Assembly: GCF_000829375.1 (NCBI RefSeq)
Contig: NZ_AP014624.1
Location: 3,348,001-3,412,000 of the forward strand
Direction: 5' to 3'
Source: Chryseobacterium sp. StRB126
GTDB taxonomy: Bacteria > Bacteroidota > Bacteroidia > Flavobacteriales > Weeksellaceae
Length of the DNA: 64,000 bases
In this document: piece after piece, positions 26,522-35,743 of the stretch
Layout of the letters: each line of letters opens with the position of its first letter
Numbering within the stretch: position 1 is the first letter of the stretch
Notes under the pieces: generated by a model
The model's database searches: none
Seen by the model: the letters and a program-made list of their open reading frames with translations, nothing else
Told to the model about the DNA's origin: nothing
Made by a program: the position numbers and the translations under genes

Positions 26522-28378
26522 ATGAGAAAAACAGCACTTAGCTTAGGCCTTTTCGCCGCTTTTTTAGCGAATGCCCAATCTATAAAAACCACTATTGACC
26601 TCGTTAATGTAAAAGATGATAAAGTAGCCGTTACGATGGAGTTTCCGAAAATGAAATCGGGAGATATCAAATTCCATTTTCCAAAAACGGTTCCGGGAAC
26701 TTACTCTGTAGATGATTATGGAAGATTCGTAGAGGGTATTAAGTTTTATGATAACAAAGGAAAGGAATTGACCTTCACAAAAGTTAATGATAATAGTTAT
26801 TCATTAAAAAACGCTCAAAACCTGAGCAAGATCTCTTATCTTGTAAATGACAGTTTTGATGAAGAAATGGACACTTCAAAACATAAAGCTGTATTTTCCC
26901 CTTCAGGAACTGATATTGAAGCAGGAAAAGTCTATATGATCAATACCCACGGTTTTATCGGATATATTGAAAATATGCAGGACGTTCCTTATCAGCTTGT
27001 TATTCAGAAACCAACTGATTTTTATGGTACCACAGCATTGGTAGACCAGGACAAATCTGAATCCACAGATACTTATACCCTTGCCAATTATGCAAAGGTG
27101 ACTGATTCTCCGCTTATGTATACTAAACCGGATTATATTACCTTCAATGCAGGAGGAATGGATCTTGTGTTGGGAGTTTATTCTCCAACCGGAAAATACA
27201 AAGCTGCGGATTTCAAGGACAATCTTGAAAAAATGGTAGTGGCTCAAAAGAAATTTCTTGGAGATATGAATACCAATAAGAAATATGCCATTATGCTTTA
27301 TCTGTCTGGTGGTGAAGGTCCTATGGTAAAAGGTTTTGGAGCATTAGAACATCATGAATCTACAAGTGTAGTTCTTCCTGAAGCTATGCCTAAGGATGCT
27401 ATTGACCAAACCATTACAGATGTGGTTTCTCATGAATTTTTCCACACAGTTAATCCTTTGAAAACGCATTCTGAGGAGATCCATTACTTTAATTATGCAG
27501 ATCCGAAAATGTCTCAGCATCTATGGATGTACGAAGGCGGAACTGAATATTTTGCTAATTTATTCCAGATTCAGGAAGGTCTTATCAACAAAGACGAATT
27601 TCTTAAAAGAATTGGAGAAAAAATCACCAACTCCAAGAATTACAATGACACCATGCCGTTTACGGTAATGAGTAAGAATGTATTACAAGATCAATACAAG
27701 GATCAATACAGAAATGTATATGAAAAAGGAGCCCTTCTGGCCATGTGTATGGATATTGAGTTGAGAAAACTTTCCAACGGAGAAATGGGATACCGTGATA
27801 TGATCAGAAAATTATCCCAAAGATTCGGAGAAAACAAACCGTTCAAGGATGATAAACTGATTGATGAATTGGTAACAGTAACAGGTTATCCTCAGGTAAA
27901 AGATTTCTATAATAAATACATTTCAGGAAGCCAGCCTACTCCTTATACCGAATATCTGAAGATGGTAGGTGTGGAAGTTCACAAACAGGAAACTCCGCCT
28001 ATTTTCTGGTTTATTAAAGATCCGAATCAGACAGGATATGATGACAAGAACAAAGCACTCGCTTTTGATGAAAACTCGGCCTTATCTCCATTTGCCAAGA
28101 GCATAGGATTTAAAATTACCGATCAGATACTTGCTTTGGATGGTAAGACTATTGACATTCAAAAAATTCAGGAACTTATCGGGTATACCAAAACGATTAA
28201 AGAAGGACAGGATGTTACAGTAACTGTTCTAAGGGACAATGCTGGTAAGAAAGAGAAAATAACGCTTAAAGGAAAAGCTATTCTGGATAAATTAAGTATG
28301 GAAACGCTTCAGTTTAAAGCTAATCCAACTCCGGAAGAGCTGAAACTACAGACTCAGTGGCTTACAGGTAAAAAATAA
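26522..28378 (+). CDS. M61 family metallopeptidase with PDZ domain, exported
   Basis: 618 residues. Signal peptide (MRKTALSLGLFAAFLANAQ), a beta-sandwich N-terminal domain, then the zinc motif SHEFFHTVNP (H304, E305, H308) with the likely third ligand E338 in WMYEGGTEYFA. This is the M61 glycyl aminopeptidase pattern. A PDZ domain at about 495-590 (SIGFKITDQILALDGKTI) completes the family plan. It probably trims peptides in the periplasm or outside, following the work of the two preceding peptidases. Confidence 0.9.
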   Translation: MRKTALSLGLFAAFLANAQSIKTTIDLVNVKDDKVAVTMEFPKMKSGDIKFHFPKTVPGTYSVDDYGRFVEGIKFYDNKGKELTFTKVNDNSYSLKNAQNLSKISYLVNDSFDEEMDTSKHKAVFSPSGTDIEAGKVYMINTHGFIGYIENMQDVPYQLVIQKPTDFYGTTALVDQDKSESTDTYTLANYAKVTDSPLMYTKPDYITFNAGGMDLVLGVYSPTGKYKAADFKDNLEKMVVAQKKFLGDMNTNKKYAIMLYLSGGEGPMVKGFGALEHHESTSVVLPEAMPKDAIDQTITDVVSHEFFHTVNPLKTHSEEIHYFNYADPKMSQHLWMYEGGTEYFANLFQIQEGLINKDEFLKRIGEKITNSKNYNDTMPFTVMSKNVLQDQYKDQYRNVYEKGALLAMCMDIELRKLSNGEMGYRDMIRKLSQRFGENKPFKDDKLIDELVTVTGYPQVKDFYNKYISGSQPTPYTEYLKMVGVEVHKQETPPIFWFIKDPNQTGYDDKNKALAFDENSALSPFAKSIGFKITDQILALDGKTIDIQKIQELIGYTKTIKEGQDVTVTVLRDNAGKKEKITLKGKAILDKLSMETLQFKANPTPEELKLQTQWLTGKK

Positions 28379-28382
28379 ATAG

Positions 28383-28415
28383 AAAAGCGGGGATATTTTC
28401 CCCGCTTTTATTTTT
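28383..28415. terminator. bidirectional terminator between the M61 and kinase genes
   Basis: An 11-bp stem (AAAAGCGGGGA / TCCCCGCTTTT), 5-nt loop and T runs on both strands, between convergent genes. Confidence 0.85.
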
Positions 28416-28451
28416 TCTTAGAAGTTCTATGATTGAAACTTCTTAATCATT

Positions 28452-29618
28452 CTACACCTTTCTAATGGTGATCCTGAATGTAGTTCCTTTTCCAACCTCT
28501 GTTTGGGAAATCTTAATATCTCCATTATGATATTCATGAATGACTCTCTGAGCCAGTGACAATCCCAATCCCCAACCTCTTTTTTTGGTAGAATATCCAG
28601 GTTTAAAAGCGTTTCTGGCCTGTTGACTCGTCATCCCGCTGCCATTGTCTTTTACTTCAATCAGTATATTTTTATTTCTTTCAAAAACGGACATCACAAT
28701 GGTACCTTGTCCTTTCATGGCATCTACAGCATTTTTCACCAAGTTTTCAATAACCCAGCTCATCAGGATTTTATTATGAGGAACCAATACCTTATAAGCA
28801 GGCAGATGAAGCGTAAAATCAACTTTTCTTGAAATTCTTGTTTTTAAATAATCATAGTTCTCCTGAATTGTTGCGTTGAAATTCATATCGTTCAGTTCAG
28901 GAACAGAACCTATTTTGGAGAAACGTTCGGAAATAGTTCTTAACCTTTCAATATCCTTTTCAATCTCATGTACTCCTTCGGAATCAGGATTTTCCAGCTT
29001 CATGATTTCCATCCAGCCAATCATAGAAGACAAAGGCGTTCCGATCTGATGCGCTGTTTCTTTAGCCAAACCTGCCCAAAGATAACCTTCATCCGTCTTT
29101 TTAATGGTCTTAAAAAACCAGAAAGTAAATCCAAAATACAATAGAATAAACAAACCTAAAATATAAGGTGAATACCTTAGATTATTAAGCAATCGGGAAT
29201 TGTCATAATACACAAACTGATTATTTCCGTCCGGAACTTTAATTTCAATAGGATCGTAGTTTTTCTCCATATTCATAATCAGATTATGAAGCTTTTCCGG
29301 ACTCTTGATGGTGCTTTCAGGAATATTGCGGTAATACCCAAGCTCAAGGATAGGATTTTTATATTTATCCGTCACAATGAACGGAATAGTATTATTAATG
29401 TTCAGAATCTCAGGCAGTAGATCCAGCACATCCGTATCGGGACTTTTCACTTCCTGCTGGATTCTGATGGCCTTGGAAAGCAGATTAATCCTTTTAATCT
29501 CCTCTTTTCTGAGGAAATTAATCAATGTTGTAGAAGATACCACAATGGCAATTACCAGCGTAGTCATGACAACAAAAATGATCCAGTTATTCAGTCTGGT
29601 TAATATGGATTTCCTCAA
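28452..29618 (-). CDS. membrane sensor histidine kinase without an adjacent response regulator
   Basis: 388 residues. Two membrane helices (about 12-35 and 150-170) enclose a periplasmic sensor loop of about 115 residues with no named domain; no HAMP domain is obvious. The phosphoacceptor is H190 in KETAHQIGTPLSSMIG; the N box is NLVKNAVDAMKG, and the ATP lid has VKDNGSGM and GWGLGLSLAQRVI. It starts 6 bp after the PBP4 gene, so the two are cotranscribed, which hints that it senses the cell wall or envelope. No receiver-domain gene is in the window. Confidence 0.9.
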   Translation of the reverse strand: MRKSILTRLNNWIIFVVMTTLVIAIVVSSTTLINFLRKEEIKRINLLSKAIRIQQEVKSPDTDVLDLLPEILNINNTIPFIVTDKYKNPILELGYYRNIPESTIKSPEKLHNLIMNMEKNYDPIEIKVPDGNNQFVYYDNSRLLNNLRYSPYILGLFILLYFGFTFWFFKTIKKTDEGYLWAGLAKETAHQIGTPLSSMIGWMEIMKLENPDSEGVHEIEKDIERLRTISERFSKIGSVPELNDMNFNATIQENYDYLKTRISRKVDFTLHLPAYKVLVPHNKILMSWVIENLVKNAVDAMKGQGTIVMSVFERNKNILIEVKDNGSGMTSQQARNAFKPGYSTKKRGWGLGLSLAQRVIHEYHNGDIKISQTEVGKGTTFRITIRKV

Positions 29619-29624
29619 GATTAT

Positions 29625-30998
29625 TTATTTTAAAATAGTAAGAATTTTCTGTAGCTCTGCACTTCCACTTCCCTGATAGTTATTGATAATAACTGAAAAT
29701 ACATATTTCTTTCCATCTTTCGCAGTATGATAGCCTGCAAAAGATTTGGTATCCCGCATCGTTCCGCTTTTCATTTTCATGCCATTGTCCTGAACCGGGA
29801 ACCCATCATAGTAAGATTCAAACCAGGATTGTTTTTTTGCATATAAAAGAGCCTGCACTTCGGCCTTTGCCGCTACATAATTCTGCGGAGAAAGTCCGCT
29901 TCCATCAGCAAAATTAATCATATTAGGGTTGATTCCTTTTGATTTCCAGAATTCCTTTAAATAAGCTACTCCACTTTTAAAACCTGGATTTCCTTTTTTC
30001 TCTTTTCCTAAAGTCTTAATCAGCGTTTCCCCATACAGGTTGACACTTTTTCTCAAAAACCAATAGATTATTTTATCTAGTGTTGGAGACTGATAGGTAA
30101 GAATAATATTATTTTTAGGAGCTTCTAATGCAGGTTTTCCTTCTAACTCAATCTGTGAATTGGTAATCGCTTTTCCTGAAAGTTCAATACCGGATTCTTT
30201 CAACCATTGCTTCACTTCAGTTGCCAATTGTACAGGTGGATTAGGTGTAGAACCTGAAACTGTTACCGTTTTTCCTCCCGGAAGCATCCCGTTAATCAGC
30301 GCTACATTGGAATGAGGAGCTGTAAAGATTAAACTTTGATCGGAACTGCCACCTGCTTTCAGATCATTCAGCCATTTTACGTTTTCCAGTGGATAGGAAA
30401 AGCTTTTAAAATCTGTTCCACTGATGTTGATATCAAATTGGTTTTCTCTCCAGTTGATTCCCCAAACTCCTGCCCCGTAATAATTTCCAAGATCATCCCA
30501 CGGCCATCCGCCCGGGATAGTCTGATGGTCAAAATAAGAATCATCAATCACCAGATCTCCTGAAATTTTTGTAATTCCGGAATTCTTAATGGCCTCTATC
30601 AGTTTCTTTTTAAAACTTTCAGGTTTATAAGCCTCATATCGCCAGCTTCCCAAGGTAGGATCCCCATTGGAGCTGATGAAGAGATTCCCGTTAAGATTCC
30701 CGCCGGATATACTTCCTGAATAACTTGAAGTGGTAGTATAAGTATAATTTTTTCCTAAGGTTTCTAAGGCAGCTGCTGCTGTAAATATTTTTTGAGTAGA
30801 AGCGGTAGAAAGGCCCCTACTTCCCTGATATTCGTATATAAAATTCCCACTTTCATCTGACACATAAAATGATAAACTGGAAGCAACTGCACCTGAAGAA
30901 TCCATAAGATCTTTGGTTGCTTTGTCTAATTTCTGAGCCATATTCTGGGCCGAAACCATCTGTACAGAAAGTGTGAGAACTGCAAGTGTTTTTTTCAT
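29625..30998 (-). CDS. dacB: D-alanyl-D-alanine carboxypeptidase/endopeptidase (PBP4 type)
   Basis: 457 residues with signal peptide (MKKTLAVLTLSVQMVSAQ). The serine beta-lactam-binding motifs are present: S67-T-Q-K70 (STASTQKIFTAAAAL), the second motif in DGSGLSPQNYV, and KSGTM as the KTG equivalent. The large insertion between motifs 1 and 2 is typical of class C low-mass PBPs. It trims or cleaves peptidoglycan cross-links in the periplasm. It heads a two-gene operon with the sensor kinase. Confidence 0.92.
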   Translation of the reverse strand: MKKTLAVLTLSVQMVSAQNMAQKLDKATKDLMDSSGAVASSLSFYVSDESGNFIYEYQGSRGLSTASTQKIFTAAAALETLGKNYTYTTTSSYSGSISGGNLNGNLFISSNGDPTLGSWRYEAYKPESFKKKLIEAIKNSGITKISGDLVIDDSYFDHQTIPGGWPWDDLGNYYGAGVWGINWRENQFDINISGTDFKSFSYPLENVKWLNDLKAGGSSDQSLIFTAPHSNVALINGMLPGGKTVTVSGSTPNPPVQLATEVKQWLKESGIELSGKAITNSQIELEGKPALEAPKNNIILTYQSPTLDKIIYWFLRKSVNLYGETLIKTLGKEKKGNPGFKSGVAYLKEFWKSKGINPNMINFADGSGLSPQNYVAAKAEVQALLYAKKQSWFESYYDGFPVQDNGMKMKSGTMRDTKSFAGYHTAKDGKKYVFSVIINNYQGSGSAELQKILTILK

Positions 30999-31116
30999 TG
31001 CATTGTTGTTTTTTTGCTAAACTTTGCTGATAGCCATGAAGCACTGCCGACAACAATTGTACATTTTCAGAGCAGTGATCCAGGTTTTGTTATTTAAAAT
31101 TCTAACTCAAATATAG

Positions 31117-31980
31117 TTAAAATAAAAGCTTTTTATATTCCTCAAGATCATCGGGAGTGAAAAGAATCTCATGGCCAGAAATTTTCTCAAAGGAACGGTC
31201 ATAATTAAAATAATCCTCATAACCATCCTCGTCTATGAACATATCCATTTGACATTCTTTTACATATTCGAGCTTTTCTTCATACTCTTCCTCATGATAT
31301 TTACTGGCACCCCAAGGTTCATTATAACAACGTAAACAGGATTTATGATATAGTGCTTTATGTCCACACACCTCACAATCTTTCAGATTATGGAACAAAT
31401 CCGAAACTCTGTTCTGCACATCTTCAGAAAACAAATGTAGAGGAACAGTCTTTAAAAGCAGATAATAATTCGGTTCCTGCCTGGAAAAAGAGAAATATTC
31501 GTCAGTATTGATCTGCTTTTTAGTGTAAAGTTTCAATGTTTTCAAATCAAATTCTACTTCCGCTTTTACAATATCTTTCAAGTTCAGAATAGATTTCTGT
31601 TTATAAACGATATTCTGTTTTTCATCAATTTCCATGATGGGCTTCTGATCAATAAAATGATGAATGCATAAGGTGGTTTCCCAGGAATTAATGATTCTTA
31701 ACTTCCCTTCATTACCACAAATCTCACAGACCTTTCCAGACAGTCGGGCATATTTATGAGTGATCTTTCTCAGCCTGGCATTCAATACTTCATCTTCAGA
31801 ATAAATATAGCATCGTAGTCCTCCGAATTTCTCTTTTCCAAAAACATCATGTTCCATATTCCATCCTGCAGCAACCAATTCAGAGAGCATTTTCCCGATC
31901 AGATCATTCCAACCGGTACTGTTTACTGAAAAATTCTTCAGATTGCGTTCTATAAAACTATTGATGTCCTGCTGTTTCAT
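31117..31980 (-). CDS. unknown cytosolic protein with two zinc-ribbon-like cysteine clusters
   Basis: 287 residues, no signal or membrane segment. The N-terminal 90 residues include GWNDLIGKMLSELVAAGW and KEKFGGLRCYIY, a motif I have seen in uncharacterised bacterial and phage proteins but cannot name. Two CxxC clusters follow: VCEICGNEGKLR with a later C-x-HH (TLCIHHF), and CEVCGHKALYHKSCLRC. The acidic C-terminus ends EEYKKLLF. The clusters suggest metal binding and perhaps nucleic acid or protein contact. Its start codon shares one base with the pepE stop codon (TAATG), so it is translationally coupled to pepE. Function unknown. Confidence 0.6.
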   Translation of the reverse strand: MKQQDINSFIERNLKNFSVNSTGWNDLIGKMLSELVAAGWNMEHDVFGKEKFGGLRCYIYSEDEVLNARLRKITHKYARLSGKVCEICGNEGKLRIINSWETTLCIHHFIDQKPIMEIDEKQNIVYKQKSILNLKDIVKAEVEFDLKTLKLYTKKQINTDEYFSFSRQEPNYYLLLKTVPLHLFSEDVQNRVSDLFHNLKDCEVCGHKALYHKSCLRCYNEPWGASKYHEEEYEEKLEYVKECQMDMFIDEDGYEDYFNYDRSFEKISGHEILFTPDDLEEYKKLLF

Positions 31981-32672
31981 TATAAAGAACTTCCAGCTTC
32001 TATTTCGTAAGGTTCTTTTCCTTTTTCAAAAATTCTTGTTAGTTCACTTCCTTCTACCGTAATGGTATCATTGATTCTTCTGATCCAGTTACCTTCTCTA
32101 AGACCTACTACTTTAAGATCATTTTGGGTAAGGAATTCCATGATACGGGTTTCTCTTGTTTCTCCATTATGCTTTAAATCCGGGTTGGGATCGAGATAAT
32201 GTGGGTTAAGATTGAACGGAACCAATCCCATACAGTCGAAACTTGGCGGATAAACAATTGGCATATCATTCGTTGTTTTCATATTCTGTCCTCCGATATT
32301 GCTTCCTGCACTGCATCCAAGGTATGGTTTTCCGCTGGTTACATTTTCTTTTAAAACAGACATTAAACCTTTTTCGTGTAATGTTTTCACCAATAAAAAT
32401 GTATTTCCACCACCGGTAAAAAATCCTTTTGCCTGATTTAGAGCTTCTATTTTATCTTCAAATTCATGAAGCCCTTTTACTTTTATATTGATGGTTTCGA
32501 AAAATGAACGGGCTTTTGCCGTATAATCATCATGGGAAATACCTCCTGGCCTTGCAAAAGGAACAAAAACAATTTCTTCAATTCCTGCATATAATTGGAT
32601 TAATTCTGCTCTTAAATATTCCAAATATTCTCCGCCGAAAAGCGTAGAAGTAGAAGCTAATATGATATTCAT
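31980..32672 (-). CDS. pepE: dipeptidase E (alpha-aspartyl dipeptidase, S51)
   Basis: 230 residues, the family length. The nucleophile is S121 in GCSAGSNIGG, with GFFTGGGNTFLLVK upstream and the histidine in NPHYLD, as in Salmonella PepE. It hydrolyses Asp-X dipeptides in the cytosol. It has a full consensus promoter and is the first gene of a two-gene operon with the unknown zinc-ribbon protein. Confidence 0.93.
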   Translation of the reverse strand: MNIILASTSTLFGGEYLEYLRAELIQLYAGIEEIVFVPFARPGGISHDDYTAKARSFFETINIKVKGLHEFEDKIEALNQAKGFFTGGGNTFLLVKTLHEKGLMSVLKENVTSGKPYLGCSAGSNIGGQNMKTTNDMPIVYPPSFDCMGLVPFNLNPHYLDPNPDLKHNGETRETRIMEFLTQNDLKVVGLREGNWIRRINDTITVEGSELTRIFEKGKEPYEIEAGSSL

Positions 32673-32702
32673 AGGATTATTTTGATTATAAAAATAGACT
32701 TA

Positions 32703-32733
32703 CAAAGATAGGTTCAAACACTAACGAATCAAA
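32703..32733 (-). promoter_or_regulatory. promoter of the pepE operon
   Basis: Minus-strand TTTG (32733-32730), 19-bp spacer and TATCTTTG (32710-32703): full consensus, 30 bp before the start codon. Confidence 0.75.
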
Positions 32734-32856
32734 AATTAATCTAAAAAAAATAGAAATCCCGTTAATATTTTCTAAAAAAACTTAAAGCCTCTAAAATTTG
32801 AGCTTTTATGGAATTATTATTGAATTTTAAAAAACCGAATTATAAAATATAAGATT

Positions 32857-33414
32857 ATGAAAATGCCGAAAGTTAACATCAAAAACCTATTTGCAGGTTT
32901 AATTCTTGTAGGAAGCGCAAGTTTTGTAAGTGCACAAACCACTCAAACAGACAGTGCAAACAGTACAGCAACCCAAGCTGCTGCTGCTCAACAAAACCCG
33001 ACTATTGAAGGTCTTAAAAAACAAATTGAAGCCAATCCAAAAGATACGGAAGCCTTAGCTAAACTGGCCAATGCTTACCAGGAAGCATCAGACTGGACGA
33101 ATGCCGTTGAAACCTGGAAAAAAATATCTGTTTTACTACCGGATTGGGCTCCATCTTATTATAGCCAAGCTTATGCTTATCAGTCAGCTAAAGATGATGC
33201 CAATGCAAAGATTGCTTATGAAAAATACATTGCTGCTGTAAAACCGGAAGAAGTAGAGCAGAATAAAAAGAATCTGGCCTATGCCTACTTTTATATTGCC
33301 TTCTCAGAACAGCAAAGCGACCCGAGTAAAGCAAAGGAACATATTGCAAAATCTCTGCAGTACGACCCTAACAATCAGGATGCTATAAAACTGAGCAAAG
33401 CTTTAAATTCATAA
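32857..33414 (+). CDS. exported TPR-repeat protein
   Basis: 185 residues. Signal peptide ending ASFVSAQ near residue 28, an Ala/Gln/Thr-rich linker (about 28-48), then TPR repeats (IEANPKDTEALAKLANAYQE, WAPSYYSQAYAYQSAKDDA, AYFYIAFSEQQSDPSKAKE). It is probably a periplasmic or outer-membrane-associated scaffold. No partner gene is adjacent. Confidence 0.8.
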   Translation: MKMPKVNIKNLFAGLILVGSASFVSAQTTQTDSANSTATQAAAAQQNPTIEGLKKQIEANPKDTEALAKLANAYQEASDWTNAVETWKKISVLLPDWAPSYYSQAYAYQSAKDDANAKIAYEKYIAAVKPEEVEQNKKNLAYAYFYIAFSEQQSDPSKAKEHIAKSLQYDPNNQDAIKLSKALNS

Positions 33415-33416
33415 CT

Positions 33417-33459
33417 AAACAAATAAACTCCGGAAGAAATTTCCGGAGTTTATTTGTTT
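33417..33459. terminator. strong bidirectional terminator
   Basis: A perfect 19-bp stem (33417-33435 pairs with 33441-33459) with a 5-nt loop between convergent genes; its lower part is A/T rich so both strands yield a U tract. Confidence 0.88.
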
Positions 33460-33513
33460 AGCCTTATTACAATGATTGAAATATAGTTCTGCCCACTTGA
33501 ATTTTGTGTTTTC

Positions 33514-34002
33514 TTACTCTATATTCTTTCCAAAGAAATCTGTTTCTCCATGCAGATGTCTGATAATCTTCTCAATATTACGCTGGATACTGGCTTCCGT
33601 TTTCAGATTGTTGATATAACGGATTAATTCATGGCGTCTTGATGGAATCAGTTTTTCAAAGTTTCTTGTAGCTAATGTACTGTCTTGTATGGCTTGCTCC
33701 AGCTGAGGATGAATAGAAATACTTCTGTCCGAGTTATCATATTCCAACACCACTTCAATGGTTTCTCCAATTCTTTTGGGCGAATTTTTCAGCATTATTA
33801 AATTCACATACAGCCTCCACTCACCCAAATATTTCATCAGATTTTGCTGAAATTCCTTTCCGTTTAAAGTTCCTTTTACAGGAATTGGGCTCTTATTTCT
33901 TCCTGAGGCTTCAAAAATTTCCTCCAGAATATCTTCGGGAATAAAAACAAAAGGATTGATTCCGATGATTTCCAGGGTGGCCGTAAAAGTGGTATTTTTC
34001 AT
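33514..34002 (-). CDS. YdeI/OmpD-associated family protein (DUF1905)
   Basis: 162 residues. The first 95 are the DUF1905 beta barrel (TFTATLEIIG to VVLEYDNSDR); the last 60 form the helical YdeI/OmdA region (FEKLIPSRRHELIRYINN, then RNIEKIIRHL). Family members are linked to bacteriocin or peptide resistance in other bacteria, but the activity is not known. A single gene. Confidence 0.8.
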   Translation of the reverse strand: MKNTTFTATLEIIGINPFVFIPEDILEEIFEASGRNKSPIPVKGTLNGKEFQQNLMKYLGEWRLYVNLIMLKNSPKRIGETIEVVLEYDNSDRSISIHPQLEQAIQDSTLATRNFEKLIPSRRHELIRYINNLKTEASIQRNIEKIIRHLHGETDFFGKNIE

Positions 34003-34336
34003 AACATTGAGATGAAGGACAAAATTAAATAATAGATTTTATATTCTCTGAAATTTGTTTTACTATCGCAAGTATTACTTATTATTGATTACTTATTCTT
34101 TATGGTAAACTACCCCGTCTTTTTGCTTTGCAAAAAGCCACCCCAGAAGGTAAGACATAATTAGTAATTCTGTTTGGAGTTGTTTTTTAGTAGGTTTCAT
34201 ACCTTCTCTCTCAAATTTACCTATTCAATTTTACTCTCTGTAACGCTCAATACCCTATTACTCTAAAAACATTCACACTCTCCTATCCGAACTCCATCCC
34301 TGAAAAAATCATATCTCAGAACTCAATTAAATGACT
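34003..34336. other. intergenic region with one hairpin element
   Basis: No gene is visible here. The only clear structure is at 34117-34135: CTTTTTGC-TTT-GCAAAAAG, an 8-bp perfect hairpin set between ACTACCCCGT and CCACCCCAGAAGG. It has no T run, so it does not look like a terminator and more likely belongs to an interspersed repeat. A minus-strand TAATTTTG (34027-34020) may be the -7 box of the YdeI-like gene. Confidence 0.5.
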
Positions 34337-34344
34337 TATCTTTG
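34337..34344 (+). promoter_or_regulatory. candidate -7 box TATCTTTG for the transaldolase-like gene
   Basis: An exact TAnnTTTG match 23 bp before the start codon; no good -33 box. Confidence 0.5.
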
Positions 34345-34367
34345 CACCAATAAATCTATTTAACAAA

Positions 34368-35021
34368 ATGAAATTTTTTATTGACACAGCTAATTTAGAG
34401 CAAATCAAGGAAGCTAAAGATCTTGGAATCTTAGATGGTGTAACTACCAACCCTTCATTAATGGCTAAAGAAGGTATTCAGGGAACTGAAGCAATCAAAA
34501 ACCATTATAAAACGATCTGCGAACTTGTAGACGGAGATATTTCTGCTGAAGTACTTTCTACAACTTATGAAGAAATGATTAAGGAAGGAGACGAGTTGGC
34601 TGCAATCCACCCAAATATTGTGGTTAAAATCCCAATGATTAAGGATGGTATCAAAGCTTTAAAATATTTTTCTGACAAAGGAATCAGAACCAATTGTACA
34701 TTGATCTTCTCTGCAGGACAGGCTCTTTTAGCAGCTAAAGCAGGAGCTACTTATGTTTCTCCTTTCCTTGGAAGATTAGATGATATTTCTACAGATGGAT
34801 TAAACCTAATCCAAGAGATCAGATTAATTTTCGATAACTATATGTTCGAAACTGAAATCTTAGCTGCTTCTATCCGTCACTCAATGCACATTATCGACTG
34901 TGCTAAAATTGGAGCAGATGTAATTACCTCTCCACTTCCTCCAATCTTGAGCTTATTAAAGCACCCATTAACAGACAGCGGATTGGCTCAGTTTATTGCT
35001 GATTCTCAGAAATTATCTTAA
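34368..35021 (+). CDS. fsa: fructose-6-phosphate aldolase / small transaldolase
   Basis: 217 residues, the short transaldolase (TalC/Fsa) type. Conserved [28 protein letters not shown] starts the barrel (residues 3-30); the Schiff-base lysine is K87 in [27 protein letters not shown] and [10 protein letters not shown] follow. It is either a transaldolase of the pentose phosphate pathway or a fructose-6-phosphate aldolase; sequence reading alone does not settle which. A single gene. Confidence 0.88.
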   Translation: MKFFIDTANLEQIKEAKDLGILDGVTTNPSLMAKEGIQGTEAIKNHYKTICELVDGDISAEVLSTTYEEMIKEGDELAAIHPNIVVKIPMIKDGIKALKYFSDKGIRTNCTLIFSAGQALLAAKAGATYVSPFLGRLDDISTDGLNLIQEIRLIFDNYMFETEILAASIRHSMHIIDCAKIGADVITSPLPPILSLLKHPLTDSGLAQFIADSQKLS

Positions 35022-35044
35022 TTACTGACTGTTACTCAAATATA

Positions 35045-35073
35045 AAAATCCCAGAACTTGGTTCTGGGATTTT
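35045..35073. terminator. bidirectional terminator
   Basis: A 13-bp perfect stem (AAAATCCCAGAAC / GTTCTGGGATTTT) with a 3-nt loop between convergent genes. Confidence 0.85.
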
Positions 35074-35076
35074 ATT

Positions 35077-35643
35077 CTATTCGTTCTCTTCAATATTTTT
35101 CACAATCCTACAAGGGTTTCCAACAGCAACAACATTCTCCGGAATATTTTTGGTAACCACACTACCTGCTCCTATTACCGTATTATTTCCAATGGTAACG
35201 CCGGGTAAAACCACTACATTTCCACCCAACCAGACATTATCTCCTACTGTAATGGGATGAGCATATTCCAGTCCTGCATTTCTCTGTTTTGCATCAAGCG
35301 GATGTCCTGCTGTATAAAAACTACAGTTGGGTCCAATAAAGACATTATCTCCAAATGTTACCCTAGCACAATCTAAAATAACAAGGTTATGATTGGCATA
35401 AAAATTCTCTCCTACCTCAATATTATATCCGTAATCACACCAGAACATAGGTTCAATACAAATATTTTCCTTAACCGAACCAAGAATATTACGGATTATT
35501 TCCACTCTCTTTTCAGCATCGGAATTTTTCAATCCGTTATATTCCTGACATAGATCTTTACAGACTATACGTTCCTGAATCAGCTCCTGATCATAATTGG
35601 CATTGTATAAAAGTCCGACAGCACATTTTTCCTTTTCTGTCAT
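35077..35643 (-). CDS. sugar O-acetyltransferase (maltose/galactoside acetyltransferase type)
   Basis: 188 residues. The N-terminal helical Mac domain is followed by left-handed beta-helix hexapeptide repeats (TFGDNVFIGPNCSFYTAGHP, ITVGDNVWLGGNVVVLPGV, IGNNTVIGAGSVV). The catalytic histidine is H114 in TAGHPLDAKQRNAG. It acetylates sugars with acetyl-CoA; probably a trimer in the cytosol. The acceptor sugar is not known. A single gene. Confidence 0.9.
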   Translation of the reverse strand: MTEKEKCAVGLLYNANYDQELIQERIVCKDLCQEYNGLKNSDAEKRVEIIRNILGSVKENICIEPMFWCDYGYNIEVGENFYANHNLVILDCARVTFGDNVFIGPNCSFYTAGHPLDAKQRNAGLEYAHPITVGDNVWLGGNVVVLPGVTIGNNTVIGAGSVVTKNIPENVVAVGNPCRIVKNIEENE

Positions 35644-35688
35644 ACTGTTTAGGTTAAGTTCATTCGAATCTTAAAGATACATAATAAA

Positions 35689-35723
35689 AAAATACAGCAT
35701 GACTAATAATCATGCTGTATTTT
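35689..35723 (-). terminator. terminator of the blaI-M56-GLPGLI operon
   Basis: A 13-bp stem (AAAATACAGCATG / CATGCTGTATTTT), 9-nt loop, A run on the + strand; 21 bp past the GLPGLI stop codon. Confidence 0.8.
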
Positions 35724-35743
35724 ATCGAACTGAACACTGTTTA

